From NCBI GenBank assembly GCA_002405165.1, contig DHLF01000001.1, positions 62,001 to 126,000 of the forward strand: DNA of 64,000 nt, in the 5' to 3' direction. This DNA is from Christensenella sp. UBA4675. Its GTDB lineage: Bacteria > Bacillota > Clostridia > Christensenellales > Borkfalkiaceae. Each line of letters starts with the position of its first letter. Positions within the stretch are counted from its first letter, which is position 1. Under the pieces are notes generated by a model. That model saw only the letters and a program-made list of their open reading frames with translations. It ran no database searches and was not told where the DNA came from. A program made the position numbers and the translations under genes. Positions 33,730 through 42,569 of this stretch are shown here, one piece after another.

Positions 33730-35817
33730 TTATTTATTGTTGACTAATTCAAATATAGAAGCTCCGCCTTCTTTATCTTCGTTCCAGTCCCTAATTTCGT
33801 CGTTATCTTCTTTAACTTTTCTGGGTTTTCTGGATTTAGCGGGTTTATCTTCGTCAGCGTCTTTTTCTTCAACTGCTTTTTCGGGAGCAGGAAGAACATC
33901 TTTTATAGATAAAGTCATTTTTTGTTTGTTAAGGTCAATATTGGTAATTTTAGCTTGAACTTCTTGACCAACTTTTAAAGCGGTAGTAGCGTCTTCTAAC
34001 CATTCGTGCGTGATTTGAGAAACGTGAACTAATCCGTCAATTCCTTTTTCAACTTCTACAAAAGCTCCAAAAGGCGCAATTCTTACAACTTTACCCGTAA
34101 TTACGTCGCCAACAGCGTATTTTTCAGGAACACTATCCCAAGGCTTGGGTTGTAATTGTTTATAACCGATAGATACTTTTTTGTTTTCTCTGTCGATTTT
34201 AAGAACTACGAAATCGTATTCTTTATCAAGTTCTAATACGTCCGCAGGGTTTTTAACGTTCGTCCAAGATAAGTCCGAAATATGAGCCAAGCAATCGAAT
34301 CCGTTTACATTTACAAATGCCCCGAAAGGCGCAAATCTTACTACTTTACCCGTTAAAATTTCGTCAACGGCAATAGAATCGAAAAATGCGTTTTCTTTTT
34401 CTTCTCTTTCTTTATCTTTAATTGCCTTTTCTTCTTGTAAAACGGATTTTTGAGAAGCAACGATTTGTTTTCTTCTGGGCTTGCTCTCGATTTTACCTTC
34501 TTCCGCTTTAACCCTTAAAGTTTTACCAACGTATTTTTCTAAATCTTTTGCAAAACCGTTAAGTCTTATTTGAGAAGCGGGAATAAATACGGAATAACTA
34601 CCGTATTTAGCGGTAAGTCCGCCTTTATTAAATCCATCGATAGTAACGTTAAAAACTTTACCGTTAGCTATTTCGGCAATTTCTTTTTCTTCTTCTTCAA
34701 GTCTTTTGATTTCCTTTTGACTGATTACTACGGGATTAAGACCTATAATAAGTACTTCTATTTCGTCGCCGACTTTTTTGTTATATTCGGCTTTATCGTA
34801 TTCGTCACAGTCCAATTCTTCTTTTTTAAGAAGAACTTCTTTTTTAGTGTTAGGCAATAAAACTTGTAAACCTTCGTCTGTTGCGGAAGAAATAGTTGCT
34901 TCTATTTTCATACCTTTTCTAAACTTCGTTTGTTCTTCTATGTTTGCAACAGCTTCTTCCATAGTAAACGTTTCAGTCGTTTTTTTAGCCTCTGTATCCA
35001 TTCTTAAAATAACCTCCATGGCTTGTTCACGTGGCGTTGACGCGCCCAAAACAATACCAACATTTTTAAATTCCAAAAGTTTTTTAGTATCCAACTCGTC
35101 CGCCGAAGAAATTTTAAATACGTTAGGATTTTTACCTTTGCATATATCGTAAAGTTTTGCCGTATTACTGCTGTTTTTACCGCCTATTACGATTATTGCT
35201 TCGCATTTATCAGAAAGTCTTTCCGCTTCCCGTTGATTTACCTTTGTAGTATAACAAATTGTGTCAAAAATCTCAACTGTTTTACTATATTTTTTCTTAA
35301 AAAATTGTAAAAATTTTTCAAATTTGGCTCTATCGAACGTAGTTTGACAAACAATACATACTTTTTCAAGATTATTAAAGTCTAAAACGGGGTTTTCGGA
35401 GTCAACGAAAATTGCTTTGTAATCGCACCAACCGTTTGTTCCTATCGCTTCAGGGTGATTTTTTTCGCCAACTATTATTATCGTATAACTTTTTGAGTAA
35501 TACTCTTCTACTATCGAATGAATTTTTTTTACAAAAGGACACGTACAGTCTATTATGGCTAAATTTTTGCGTTTTATTTTATCTAAAACGTCCTTCCCTA
35601 CCCCGTGCGAACGAATAATTACCGTCCCCGAATCTATTTCGTCAACGTCGGAAATAATTTTTGTTCCACTTGCCAGGATTTTATCCGTTACCGTTTTGTT
35701 ATGAATAAGTTCGCCTAAAATATAAACGCCTTCTCCGCATATTTTGGTTGCCGTTTCAACCGCGTTTTTAACGCCCATACAAAATCCCGAATGTTCGGCA
35801 ATGGTAAATTTTATCAC
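33730..35817 (-). CDS. ispH: Bifunctional IspH-ribosomal protein S1
   Basis: 695 residues, a known clostridial fusion. Residues 1-285 are IspH (LytB), the last enzyme of the MEP isoprenoid pathway; its Fe-S cysteines lie in SGFCMGV, IIDCTCPF and DTICYTTK. Residues about 295-655 hold four S1 RNA-binding repeats, two of them with the clear GKVVRxAPFGAFV pattern. The tail is charged. The frame is continuous, so this is a real fusion and not a misread stop. It is the last gene of the operon that starts at 43895 and overlaps plsC by four bases. Confidence 0.95.
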   Translation of the reverse strand: MIKFTIAEHSGFCMGVKNAVETATKICGEGVYILGELIHNKTVTDKILASGTKIISDVDEIDSGTVIIRSHGVGKDVLDKIKRKNLAIIDCTCPFVKKIHSIVEEYYSKSYTIIIVGEKNHPEAIGTNGWCDYKAIFVDSENPVLDFNNLEKVCIVCQTTFDRAKFEKFLQFFKKKYSKTVEIFDTICYTTKVNQREAERLSDKCEAIIVIGGKNSSNTAKLYDICKGKNPNVFKISSADELDTKKLLEFKNVGIVLGASTPREQAMEVILRMDTEAKKTTETFTMEEAVANIEEQTKFRKGMKIEATISSATDEGLQVLLPNTKKEVLLKKEELDCDEYDKAEYNKKVGDEIEVLIIGLNPVVISQKEIKRLEEEEKEIAEIANGKVFNVTIDGFNKGGLTAKYGSYSVFIPASQIRLNGFAKDLEKYVGKTLRVKAEEGKIESKPRRKQIVASQKSVLQEEKAIKDKEREEKENAFFDSIAVDEILTGKVVRFAPFGAFVNVNGFDCLAHISDLSWTNVKNPADVLELDKEYDFVVLKIDRENKKVSIGYKQLQPKPWDSVPEKYAVGDVITGKVVRIAPFGAFVEVEKGIDGLVHVSQITHEWLEDATTALKVGQEVQAKITNIDLNKQKMTLSIKDVLPAPEKAVEEKDADEDKPAKSRKPRKVKEDNDEIRDWNEDKEGGASIFELVNNK

Positions 35818-36428
35818 TTTTTCTTTTTCTCCGCGACGTATTCGTTTACTTCTTTGCGAAGTTTTAAAAGTTCGTCCGTTATTCTTTGCGTAATTTTATC
35901 GTTTATTTCTGCGGTAAATTTTTGGTCTTGGCAGTCTAATTTAAAAGGTTCTCCTACGTAAACGTAATTTTTACGCATAAATCTTCCCTTTTTATATATA
36001 GTTAAAGGAATTATCGTAGAATTACATTTATGCGCAAAATATCCCGGACCGTTTTTTATCGGCAATAAATCGGCATCGGTTTTATTTCTTGTTCCTTCAG
36101 GGAACATTATAAATCTTTTATTATTTTTTAGAACTTCCAACCCCATTTTCATTGCTTTAAGGTCAGGTTTATCTCTATCGACGGGAATTGCGCCCATACT
36201 ATATAATATTTTACTTTGTAGTTTGTTTTTAAACCATTCTTTTTTAGAAATAATGTAAGATTTCCCCTTAAATAAAAGTTCCACGTAAACTACGTCTATT
36301 TTTCCCAAATGATTGCAAATTACTATTGTGTTGCCTTCGTCGGTAAGACGTTCTTTATGAATAGTTTTAAAAGGATAAAAAATCCTAAAAAACGGAGCCA
36401 ATAAAAAACGAACGATTGAATAAAACAT
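35814..36428 (-). CDS. plsC: 1-acyl-sn-glycerol-3-phosphate acyltransferase
   Basis: 204 residues. The acyltransferase HX4D motif is HLGKID, and FPEGTR is the substrate-binding block. An N-terminal hydrophobic segment anchors it to the membrane. It adds the second acyl chain to give phosphatidic acid. The cmk-plsC-ispH-S1 order is conserved in Clostridia. It overlaps cmk by one base. Confidence 0.93.
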   Translation of the reverse strand: MFYSIVRFLLAPFFRIFYPFKTIHKERLTDEGNTIVICNHLGKIDVVYVELLFKGKSYIISKKEWFKNKLQSKILYSMGAIPVDRDKPDLKAMKMGLEVLKNNKRFIMFPEGTRNKTDADLLPIKNGPGYFAHKCNSTIIPLTIYKKGRFMRKNYVYVGEPFKLDCQDQKFTAEINDKITQRITDELLKLRKEVNEYVAEKKKK

Positions 36429-37081
36429 TATTTAATCCTCTTTAATACTTCTTGACAAACTTGTTCTATATTTAAGTCGGAAGTGTCTATTTCTACTGCG
36501 TCGTCAGCCTTTTTTAAGGGCGCTATTTCTCTATGTGAATCTCTATAATCTCTTTCTTCTATTTCTTTTTTAAGTTGCTCGAATTCTACTTTTTCGCCTT
36601 TTTCTATAAGTTCGTCGTATCTTCTTTTTGCCCTGCAATCTACGCTTGCGGTGATAAAAAATTTATATTCGGCGTCGGGAAGAACGGTAGTTCCTATGTC
36701 CCTGCCGTCTAAAATGCAATCCATAGATTTAGCGATATTTCTTTGAGTAGAAAGTAATTTTGCCCTTACGCACTTTAAAGCGGAAATTTTGGACGCAAGA
36801 TTAGAAACTTCGTTTTGACGAATTTCTTTTGAAACGTCTTTACCAGATAACTTAGTAATTTGTTTTTCGTCCGAATATTCTATTTTCAAGTCAAGCGTTT
36901 CCAAAAGTTTTTCGACTTTTTCTTCATCTTCTACGTCTACGCCGTTTTGCAGTGCGTATAACGCAACCGCCCTATAAAGCGCGCCCGTATCTAAATATAA
37001 AATATTGAGCTTTTTTGCTAAAAATTTAGCGACGGTAGATTTTCCGCTTCCAGCAGGTCCGTCTAATGCAACGTTAATCAT
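36428..37081 (-). CDS. cmk: Cytidylate kinase
   Basis: 217 residues from the ATG at 37081, which follows AGAGGAG. A longer frame exists but would start deeper in the preceding gene. The P-loop GPAGSGKST, LDTGALYR and DGRDIGT are diagnostic. It phosphorylates CMP and dCMP. It overlaps the FAD oxidoreductase gene by eight bases. Confidence 0.95.
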   Translation of the reverse strand: MINVALDGPAGSGKSTVAKFLAKKLNILYLDTGALYRAVALYALQNGVDVEDEEKVEKLLETLDLKIEYSDEKQITKLSGKDVSKEIRQNEVSNLASKISALKCVRAKLLSTQRNIAKSMDCILDGRDIGTTVLPDAEYKFFITASVDCRAKRRYDELIEKGEKVEFEQLKKEIEERDYRDSHREIAPLKKADDAVEIDTSDLNIEQVCQEVLKRIK

Positions 37082-38300
37082 TTTTTTCTCCTCTGCCCGC
37101 AACGAATCCAGTTGAAAAGGCAATTTGTAAATTATATCCGCCTGTTAAAGCGTCCGTATCGATAACTTCCCCCGCAAAAAACAAATTAGAAATTTTTTTG
37201 CTTTCCATTGTTTTAGGGTTAATATCATTTACCGAAACTCCGCCCGAAGTTATTATAGATTCTTCTACCGACGCGAATTTCGACAATGTAAATTTTATAT
37301 TTTTTAAGGTTTCGACTAATTTTTTTCTTTCTTCCTTAGTAACAACGTCGGTCTTTTTAATCGGGGAAATCCCCGATAAAGATATTATAGGTTTTATTAA
37401 AGATTTAGGTAACAAATCTATTAAAGCGTTTTGTAAATCTTTATTTTTATATTTTAAAAAATCTCTTAAAATTCTATCGGACAACTGCTCATAAGATAAA
37501 GCGGGCTTTAAGTCTAAAATTAAATACACGTCTTTTAAAGCGTATTTGTTAATAAAACTCGAAGCCGACAATACCAGCGGTCCTGATATTCCGAAATGTG
37601 TAAAAAGCAATTCTCCCATTTGGGAAAATACTATTTTTTGGTTTGCAAAAGCCGTTAAAGTAACGTTTTTTAGCGATAAACCTTGAACTTGTTTAACCCA
37701 TTTTTCTTTTAAATACATAGGGCATAGCGCAGGTTTTAATTGTACTAAGGTATGACCTGTTTTTTTTGCAAACTTGTAGCCGTCCCCCGTACTGCCCGTA
37801 GAAGAATAACTTTTCCCGCCAGTACATATTACGACTTTATCGCAAAAATACTCGCACTTGTCTGTTATAACGCCTTTTACGACGTTATTTTCAACCATTA
37901 AATCTAAAACGTTTTCTTGTAAATGAATTTTAACGCCGTTTCTTTTGCAAATTTCGCCAAGCGTTTTAATTACGTCGCTCGACTTATCCGAAAACGGAAA
38001 AACTCTTCTTCCGCGTTCGGTTTTAAGTTGCAGACCGTTGCTTTCAAATAATTCTATCGTTTTAACACTGTTAAAAGCGTAAATACTGCTTTTTAAAAAT
38101 TTAGGATTTGTAACCACGTTTTCTAAAAACTCGGTTTCGGAGCAATCGTTGGTGATATTACAACGACCTTTGCCCGTAATATAAAGTTTTTTACCTATTT
38201 TTTCGTTTTTTTCTATTATCGTTACGTCGTTACCGCATTTTGCGCTTTCTATCGCACAAGCAAGTCCCGAAGCTCCGCCCCCGATTACTATCGTTTTCAT
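37074..38300 (-). CDS. FAD-dependent oxidoreductase, HI0933/YhiN family
   Basis: 408 residues. The dinucleotide motif GGGASGLACAIE lies at the N terminus. GKGRCNITN, a TGGKSYSSTGSTGDGY segment and the final FAGEVIDTDALTGGYNLQIAFSTG are in the family pattern. The family is sometimes annotated as aminoacetone oxidase, but its true substrate is unsettled. It overlaps surE by four bases. Confidence 0.92.
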   Translation of the reverse strand: MKTIVIGGGASGLACAIESAKCGNDVTIIEKNEKIGKKLYITGKGRCNITNDCSETEFLENVVTNPKFLKSSIYAFNSVKTIELFESNGLQLKTERGRRVFPFSDKSSDVIKTLGEICKRNGVKIHLQENVLDLMVENNVVKGVITDKCEYFCDKVVICTGGKSYSSTGSTGDGYKFAKKTGHTLVQLKPALCPMYLKEKWVKQVQGLSLKNVTLTAFANQKIVFSQMGELLFTHFGISGPLVLSASSFINKYALKDVYLILDLKPALSYEQLSDRILRDFLKYKNKDLQNALIDLLPKSLIKPIISLSGISPIKKTDVVTKEERKKLVETLKNIKFTLSKFASVEESIITSGGVSVNDINPKTMESKKISNLFFAGEVIDTDALTGGYNLQIAFSTGFVAGRGEKND

Positions 38301-39037
38301 TTTGCGTTACCTTTAAGCTTTTCTAATTCCGCGTAAGCGGTTCTATCGGTAACTAACGGCGTTACGGTAATATATCCTTTTCTTAACCATTCTACATCGC
38401 AATCTTCGTCGTTTTTATCGTTTTTAAGTATGTCGCCAACCAACATATACGTTCCGTCGTCGTTTAAAATGTATCTATCGGAATAAAGCTGTACGCCTAA
38501 TTTGCAATATTTTACTTTTTTTTCACATTCTTTATTAGGAAAATTTACGTTAAGAACGTAGTTTTTGGACACATTATTTACTAAATCGGGAAAAACTTTA
38601 GATAAGTTTTTATATAATGATTTATAGTCGATTTCGCAATTTTTATCCGTTACGCAAGATAATGCGATTGACGGAATTGATAAAATACAAGCTTCAAAAC
38701 ATGCGGAAACCGTTCCGCTGTATAGTGTGTCGGTGCCTGCGTTGCTACCTATATTTACACCCGAAACGATTAAATCAAATTTTATATCTTTAAAAAATTC
38801 TGTACCGAATCTTACGCAATCGGCGGGAGTTCCGCTTAAAGAATACGAAACGTAATTTTTATCTTGTTCTATTTTTTTTAACTCCAACTTTTTAAAAAAA
38901 GACATGGAATGCGAATAAGCCGACCTATTTCCGTCTGGAGCCATTACGAAAACGTCGTTTTCTTTTGATAAAAACTTAGCGAGAGTTTTTAATCCCTCGC
39001 TAAATATTCCGTCGTCATTACAAATTAATATTTTCAT
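38297..39037 (-). CDS. surE: 5'/3'-nucleotidase SurE
   Basis: 246 residues. The metal site ICNDDGIFSEG (NDDG) opens the protein, followed by APDGNRSA and SGVNIGSNAGTDTLYSGTVSA. SurE removes phosphate from nucleoside monophosphates and may act as a survival protein. Its start shares one base with the oadA stop. Confidence 0.95.
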   Translation of the reverse strand: MKILICNDDGIFSEGLKTLAKFLSKENDVFVMAPDGNRSAYSHSMSFFKKLELKKIEQDKNYVSYSLSGTPADCVRFGTEFFKDIKFDLIVSGVNIGSNAGTDTLYSGTVSACFEACILSIPSIALSCVTDKNCEIDYKSLYKNLSKVFPDLVNNVSKNYVLNVNFPNKECEKKVKYCKLGVQLYSDRYILNDDGTYMLVGDILKNDKNDEDCDVEWLRKGYITVTPLVTDRTAYAELEKLKGNAK

Positions 39038-40440
39038 TATACGGGATAAACCTTTTTATCGTCAATTAAATTTTTATCAACACCCTTATCTCTTGCCATT
39101 CTCCATTTAAAGAAGTTTAAAGCCGTTTCACCGAATAAAGCGTAACTTAATACGTCTTCTTCTTGCGTGTAGTATTCTTTCATTCCTTCTTTAAACTTGT
39201 CGTACTCGGGAGCGATTAAATCGGCAGGACGGCAAGTAATAACCTTTTCGTCCCCGATAATAGATTTTACGAATTCAGGGTCGGGAGTTACGGGAAGTTT
39301 TCCGTATTCGCCTTTAAGCATACCCTTACTTTCGTTTGTAACCATTTTATATCTTTGTCCTGTAAGAACGTTTAATACCGCTTGCGTTCCTACGATTTGA
39401 GAAGTAGGAGTTACTAGCGGAGGATAACCGAAGTCTTTACGAACTCTTGGAACTTCTTGTAAAACTTCTTGTAGTTTATCTTCTTTACCCTGTTTTTTAA
39501 GCTGATTGATTAGGTTAGATAACATTCCGCCGGGAACTTGATACAATAAAACGTTAGTATCTACTTTTAGTACCTTAGGCGATAAAAATCCGTCTTTTTC
39601 TAATCTTTGAGCTACTTTTCTAAAATGTTCCGTTATAGGAATAATTTTTTGTAAATCGATACCTGTATCGTATTCCGTTCCCGCTAAACTTGCAATAATA
39701 GGTTCGGTTGCAGGTTGACTGGTACCGTTTCCTAAAGCGGAATTAGCGGTATCTATAATATCTACGCCTGCTTCTATCGCTTTTAAATAAATTAGGTTAC
39801 CTGTACCGGCAGTGTCGTGAGTATGTAAATGTAATTTTGTTTCGGGTTTTAAAACTTCTTTTATCTTTTTTACTAAATCGTAAGCGGTAAAAGGTAAAAG
39901 AAGGTTTGCCATATCTTTTATACAAATATTATCCGCACCCATATCTTCAAGCGTTTTTGCAAGTTTTACAAAATATTCCGTTGTATGAACGGGGCTAGTG
40001 GTATAAGATATGGTAGCTTCGCATACGCCACCGTATTTTTTAATGGCTTTCATTGCTGTTTCCATATTTCTCGGGTCGTTTAACGCGTCAAATACCCTTA
40101 CTATTGATACGCCGTTTCTAATAGAAGCTTCTACGAATTTTTCAACAACATCGTCCGCGTAGTGTTTGTAACCGAGTAAATTTTGTCCCCTTAAAAGCAT
40201 TTGGATAGGCGTTTTCTTTAAATGAGATTTTAAAATTCTCAATCTTTCCCAAGGATCTTCGTTTAAAAATCTTAAACAAGCGTCGAAAGTTGCTCCGCCC
40301 CACGCTTCTAATGAATAAAAACCTAAATCGTCTAGCTGGTCTAAAACGGGAACCATTTCGTCCGTTCTCATTCTAGTTGCCGCTTGAGATTGATGAGCGT
40401 CTCTTAAAATTGTTTCAGTAATCAATATTTTCTTTCCCAT
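39037..40440 (-). CDS. oadA: Oxaloacetate decarboxylase alpha subunit / pyruvate carboxyltransferase (5S-like)
   Basis: 467 residues. The carboxyltransferase barrel has TILRDAHQSQAATRMRT and LHLHTHDTAGTGN; the catalytic Lys is expected in CIKDMANLL. It lacks a fused biotinyl domain, which is supplied by the separate carrier at 41848-42216. It moves CO2 between biotin and pyruvate/oxaloacetate. Together with OadB and OadG it would form a sodium-pumping oxaloacetate decarboxylase. The ATG follows AGGAG. Confidence 0.93.
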   Translation of the reverse strand: MGKKILITETILRDAHQSQAATRMRTDEMVPVLDQLDDLGFYSLEAWGGATFDACLRFLNEDPWERLRILKSHLKKTPIQMLLRGQNLLGYKHYADDVVEKFVEASIRNGVSIVRVFDALNDPRNMETAMKAIKKYGGVCEATISYTTSPVHTTEYFVKLAKTLEDMGADNICIKDMANLLLPFTAYDLVKKIKEVLKPETKLHLHTHDTAGTGNLIYLKAIEAGVDIIDTANSALGNGTSQPATEPIIASLAGTEYDTGIDLQKIIPITEHFRKVAQRLEKDGFLSPKVLKVDTNVLLYQVPGGMLSNLINQLKKQGKEDKLQEVLQEVPRVRKDFGYPPLVTPTSQIVGTQAVLNVLTGQRYKMVTNESKGMLKGEYGKLPVTPDPEFVKSIIGDEKVITCRPADLIAPEYDKFKEGMKEYYTQEEDVLSYALFGETALNFFKWRMARDKGVDKNLIDDKKVYPV

Positions 40441-40452
40441 AATTCTCTCCTG

Positions 40453-41832
40453 TTATACAAATAAAGCAAGTAAAACCCCTGCGGCAATCGCCGAACCTAT
40501 AACGCCTGCTACGTTAGGTCCCATAGCGTGCATCAACAAGTGATTTGTCGGGTCGTATTTAGTTCCCATTTCTTCCGAAATTCTAGCCGCCATAGGTACT
40601 GCGGATACTCCCGCCGAACCGATCAAAGGATTTAATTTTTCTTTTGAGAACAAGTTCATTATCTTTACAGATAAAATTCCGCCCATACTTCCCAGACAGA
40701 AAGCAAATAAGCCGAGTAATATAATTTTAATAGTTGCAAAACTTAAAAATAGACTGCCGACAGCCTTTGAACCTACCATTACACCTAAAAATATTGTAAC
40801 AATATTCATTAGCGCGTTAGACGCCGTATCGACAAGTCTTGTAGCAACGCCCGATTCTTTTAATAAGTTGCCGAGCATTAACATTCCGAGTAACGGCATA
40901 GCCGAAGGAAGTAATAATCCTACGACCAACGAAACGAGTACGGGAAAAACGATTTTTTCCGTTTTAGAAACTTTACGCGCTTGTTTCATTTTAATTTTTC
41001 TTTCTTTTTCGGTTGTACAAAGTTTCATTAAAGGCTTTTGTATAATAGGAATTAAAGCCATATAAGAATATGCGGCTATCGCTATCATGGGTAAATAGTC
41101 TTCGGCAAGTTTTTTAGTAACGTAAATTGCCGTAGGACCGTCCGCTCCGCCGATTATGGATATTGCGCCCGCAATTGCTTCTGCGGAATACTTACCGTCT
41201 CCGCCTTTAAATAAGAAATATGCTCCTACAAACGTAATAAATATACCGAGTTGAGCCGCCGCGCCTATTAACATACTCTTCGGTCTTGCGATTAACGGTC
41301 CGAAGTCCGTCATAGCGCCGATTCCTAAGAAAATTAGCGGGGGATATATAACTTTATCTACCCCTAAGTATAAGTAATAGAATAAGCCTTCGTTAGCGAT
41401 AACTTTTTCGCTACTCATAGCTAAGTTTTTTAAGCTAAAAAGTTGCGTTAAACTTTCGTTTGAAAATTCCGAAAACGATTGAATTGCCGTTCCGTCGTAA
41501 TTTTCGCAAACGCTGTTCCACCAAGCAACTAACTGGTCGCTAGTTCCCCTTGCAACTTCTTGATTTGAAAGCGTATCGGTAATAACGTAACCTTTCGTTC
41601 CGAATAATTCGTTATAAGCTCCCGGTACGTTTACTATAAACATTCCGAACGCAATAGGTAATAACAAAAGCGGTTCAAACTTTTTGACGATTGCAAGGTA
41701 CATTAAAACGAACGAAATTAAAATCATAACGTAGTTTTGCCAGTTCGTTCCCGAATATAGTCCCGTACTCTCCCAAAGGTTTTTAAACGCGTCTACTACT
41801 GCGCTTGAACATAAATTTGAAATTATATTCAT
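40453..41832 (-). CDS. oadB: Sodium-translocating decarboxylase beta subunit
   Basis: 459 residues, about ten membrane helices. The family signature GGADGPTAIYVT and a C-terminal GPNVAGVIGSAIAAG are present. It decarboxylates carboxybiotin and pumps sodium ions outward. Residues about 75-150 form an extra hydrophilic stretch between the second and third helices, absent from the classical Klebsiella protein but seen in other Firmicutes. It follows the biotin carrier by 15 bases. Confidence 0.95.
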   Translation of the reverse strand: MNIISNLCSSAVVDAFKNLWESTGLYSGTNWQNYVMILISFVLMYLAIVKKFEPLLLLPIAFGMFIVNVPGAYNELFGTKGYVITDTLSNQEVARGTSDQLVAWWNSVCENYDGTAIQSFSEFSNESLTQLFSLKNLAMSSEKVIANEGLFYYLYLGVDKVIYPPLIFLGIGAMTDFGPLIARPKSMLIGAAAQLGIFITFVGAYFLFKGGDGKYSAEAIAGAISIIGGADGPTAIYVTKKLAEDYLPMIAIAAYSYMALIPIIQKPLMKLCTTEKERKIKMKQARKVSKTEKIVFPVLVSLVVGLLLPSAMPLLGMLMLGNLLKESGVATRLVDTASNALMNIVTIFLGVMVGSKAVGSLFLSFATIKIILLGLFAFCLGSMGGILSVKIMNLFSKEKLNPLIGSAGVSAVPMAARISEEMGTKYDPTNHLLMHAMGPNVAGVIGSAIAAGVLLALFV

Positions 41833-41847
41833 TTTTTACTCCTAAGT

Positions 41848-42216
41848 TTAGCCGATAGTTGCTACAATATCGTCCGTTTCTACATTAGTACCTTTGGTAA
41901 CTTTAAACGAAATTACTCCGTCGAAATCACTTGCGATTTCGTTATCCATTTTCATTGCTTCCAAAATGTAAATTACGTCGCCTTTTTTAACGTTAGCGCC
42001 TTCTGCAACTTTAAATTCCTTAACCATACCGGGCATAGGAGCCTTAACGAGATTTCCACCCGTAACCGTAGCTTTTTTAGGAGCTTCCGCCTTAACATCG
42101 GTTTTTTTAACTTCTTGTACAACGGGTGCTACGCTTTCGCTAGATGCTACTCCGCCAACTTCTTCTACTGCAACTTCATATTCTTTGCCGTCTATATATA
42201 CTTTAAAATTACGCAT
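41848..42216 (-). CDS. Biotin carboxyl carrier protein of the decarboxylase
   Basis: 122 residues. A short N-terminal domain (FKVYIDGKEYEVAVEE) is joined by an Ala/Pro/Lys linker to a biotinyl domain with the biotinylation motif EAMKMDNE. It is equivalent to the 1.3S subunit of transcarboxylase and shuttles CO2 between the carboxyltransferases and OadB. The ATG follows AAGGAG. Confidence 0.95.
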   Translation of the reverse strand: MRNFKVYIDGKEYEVAVEEVGGVASSESVAPVVQEVKKTDVKAEAPKKATVTGGNLVKAPMPGMVKEFKVAEGANVKKGDVIYILEAMKMDNEIASDFDGVISFKVTKGTNVETDDIVATIG

Positions 42217-42235
42217 TTTTTTAATTCTCCTTTAT

Positions 42236-42568
42236 TTATCTTCTCGTTATTTTTCTTACGATAAACTCGCATTGACTTTTATTTTCTTGTTGAAGTAAAG
42301 CGTATATCGCGGATATTATCGCAACTCTCGTCTTTTCGTCAACTTCGTCGGTTTCCTGAACTTGAATGGGACTATTTTTTAACGTTTCTTGTGGTTTTTC
42401 AACGCTTTTTTTAGGTTGTTTTCCGCTGACCTTATCAAACACTTTTCCTATTATCGTAAGAAACAGTATAATAATTGTCATTCCGAAAAATATTACCAAC
42501 ATACCCAAAACAAACGTGAACAAAACGGTAACGCCGTCCGACATTCCTTTAAGGGCTAATAAATTCAT
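42236..42568 (-). CDS. oadG: OadG-like gamma subunit
   Basis: 110 residues. One N-terminal membrane helix (about 10-40) is followed by a Lys/Pro-rich linker and a C-terminal charged segment ending VRKITRR. This is the layout of OadG, the membrane-assembly subunit of the sodium pump. It starts one base before the carboxyltransferase stop region and follows GAGGTG. Confidence 0.85.
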   Translation of the reverse strand: MNLLALKGMSDGVTVLFTFVLGMLVIFFGMTIIILFLTIIGKVFDKVSGKQPKKSVEKPQETLKNSPIQVQETDEVDEKTRVAIISAIYALLQQENKSQCEFIVRKITRR

Positions 42569-42569
42569 A

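Noticed and set aside
33730..35817. IspH and S1 read as two genes joined by a lost stop
   Set aside because: The fusion is continuous, well conserved in Clostridia, and both domains are complete.
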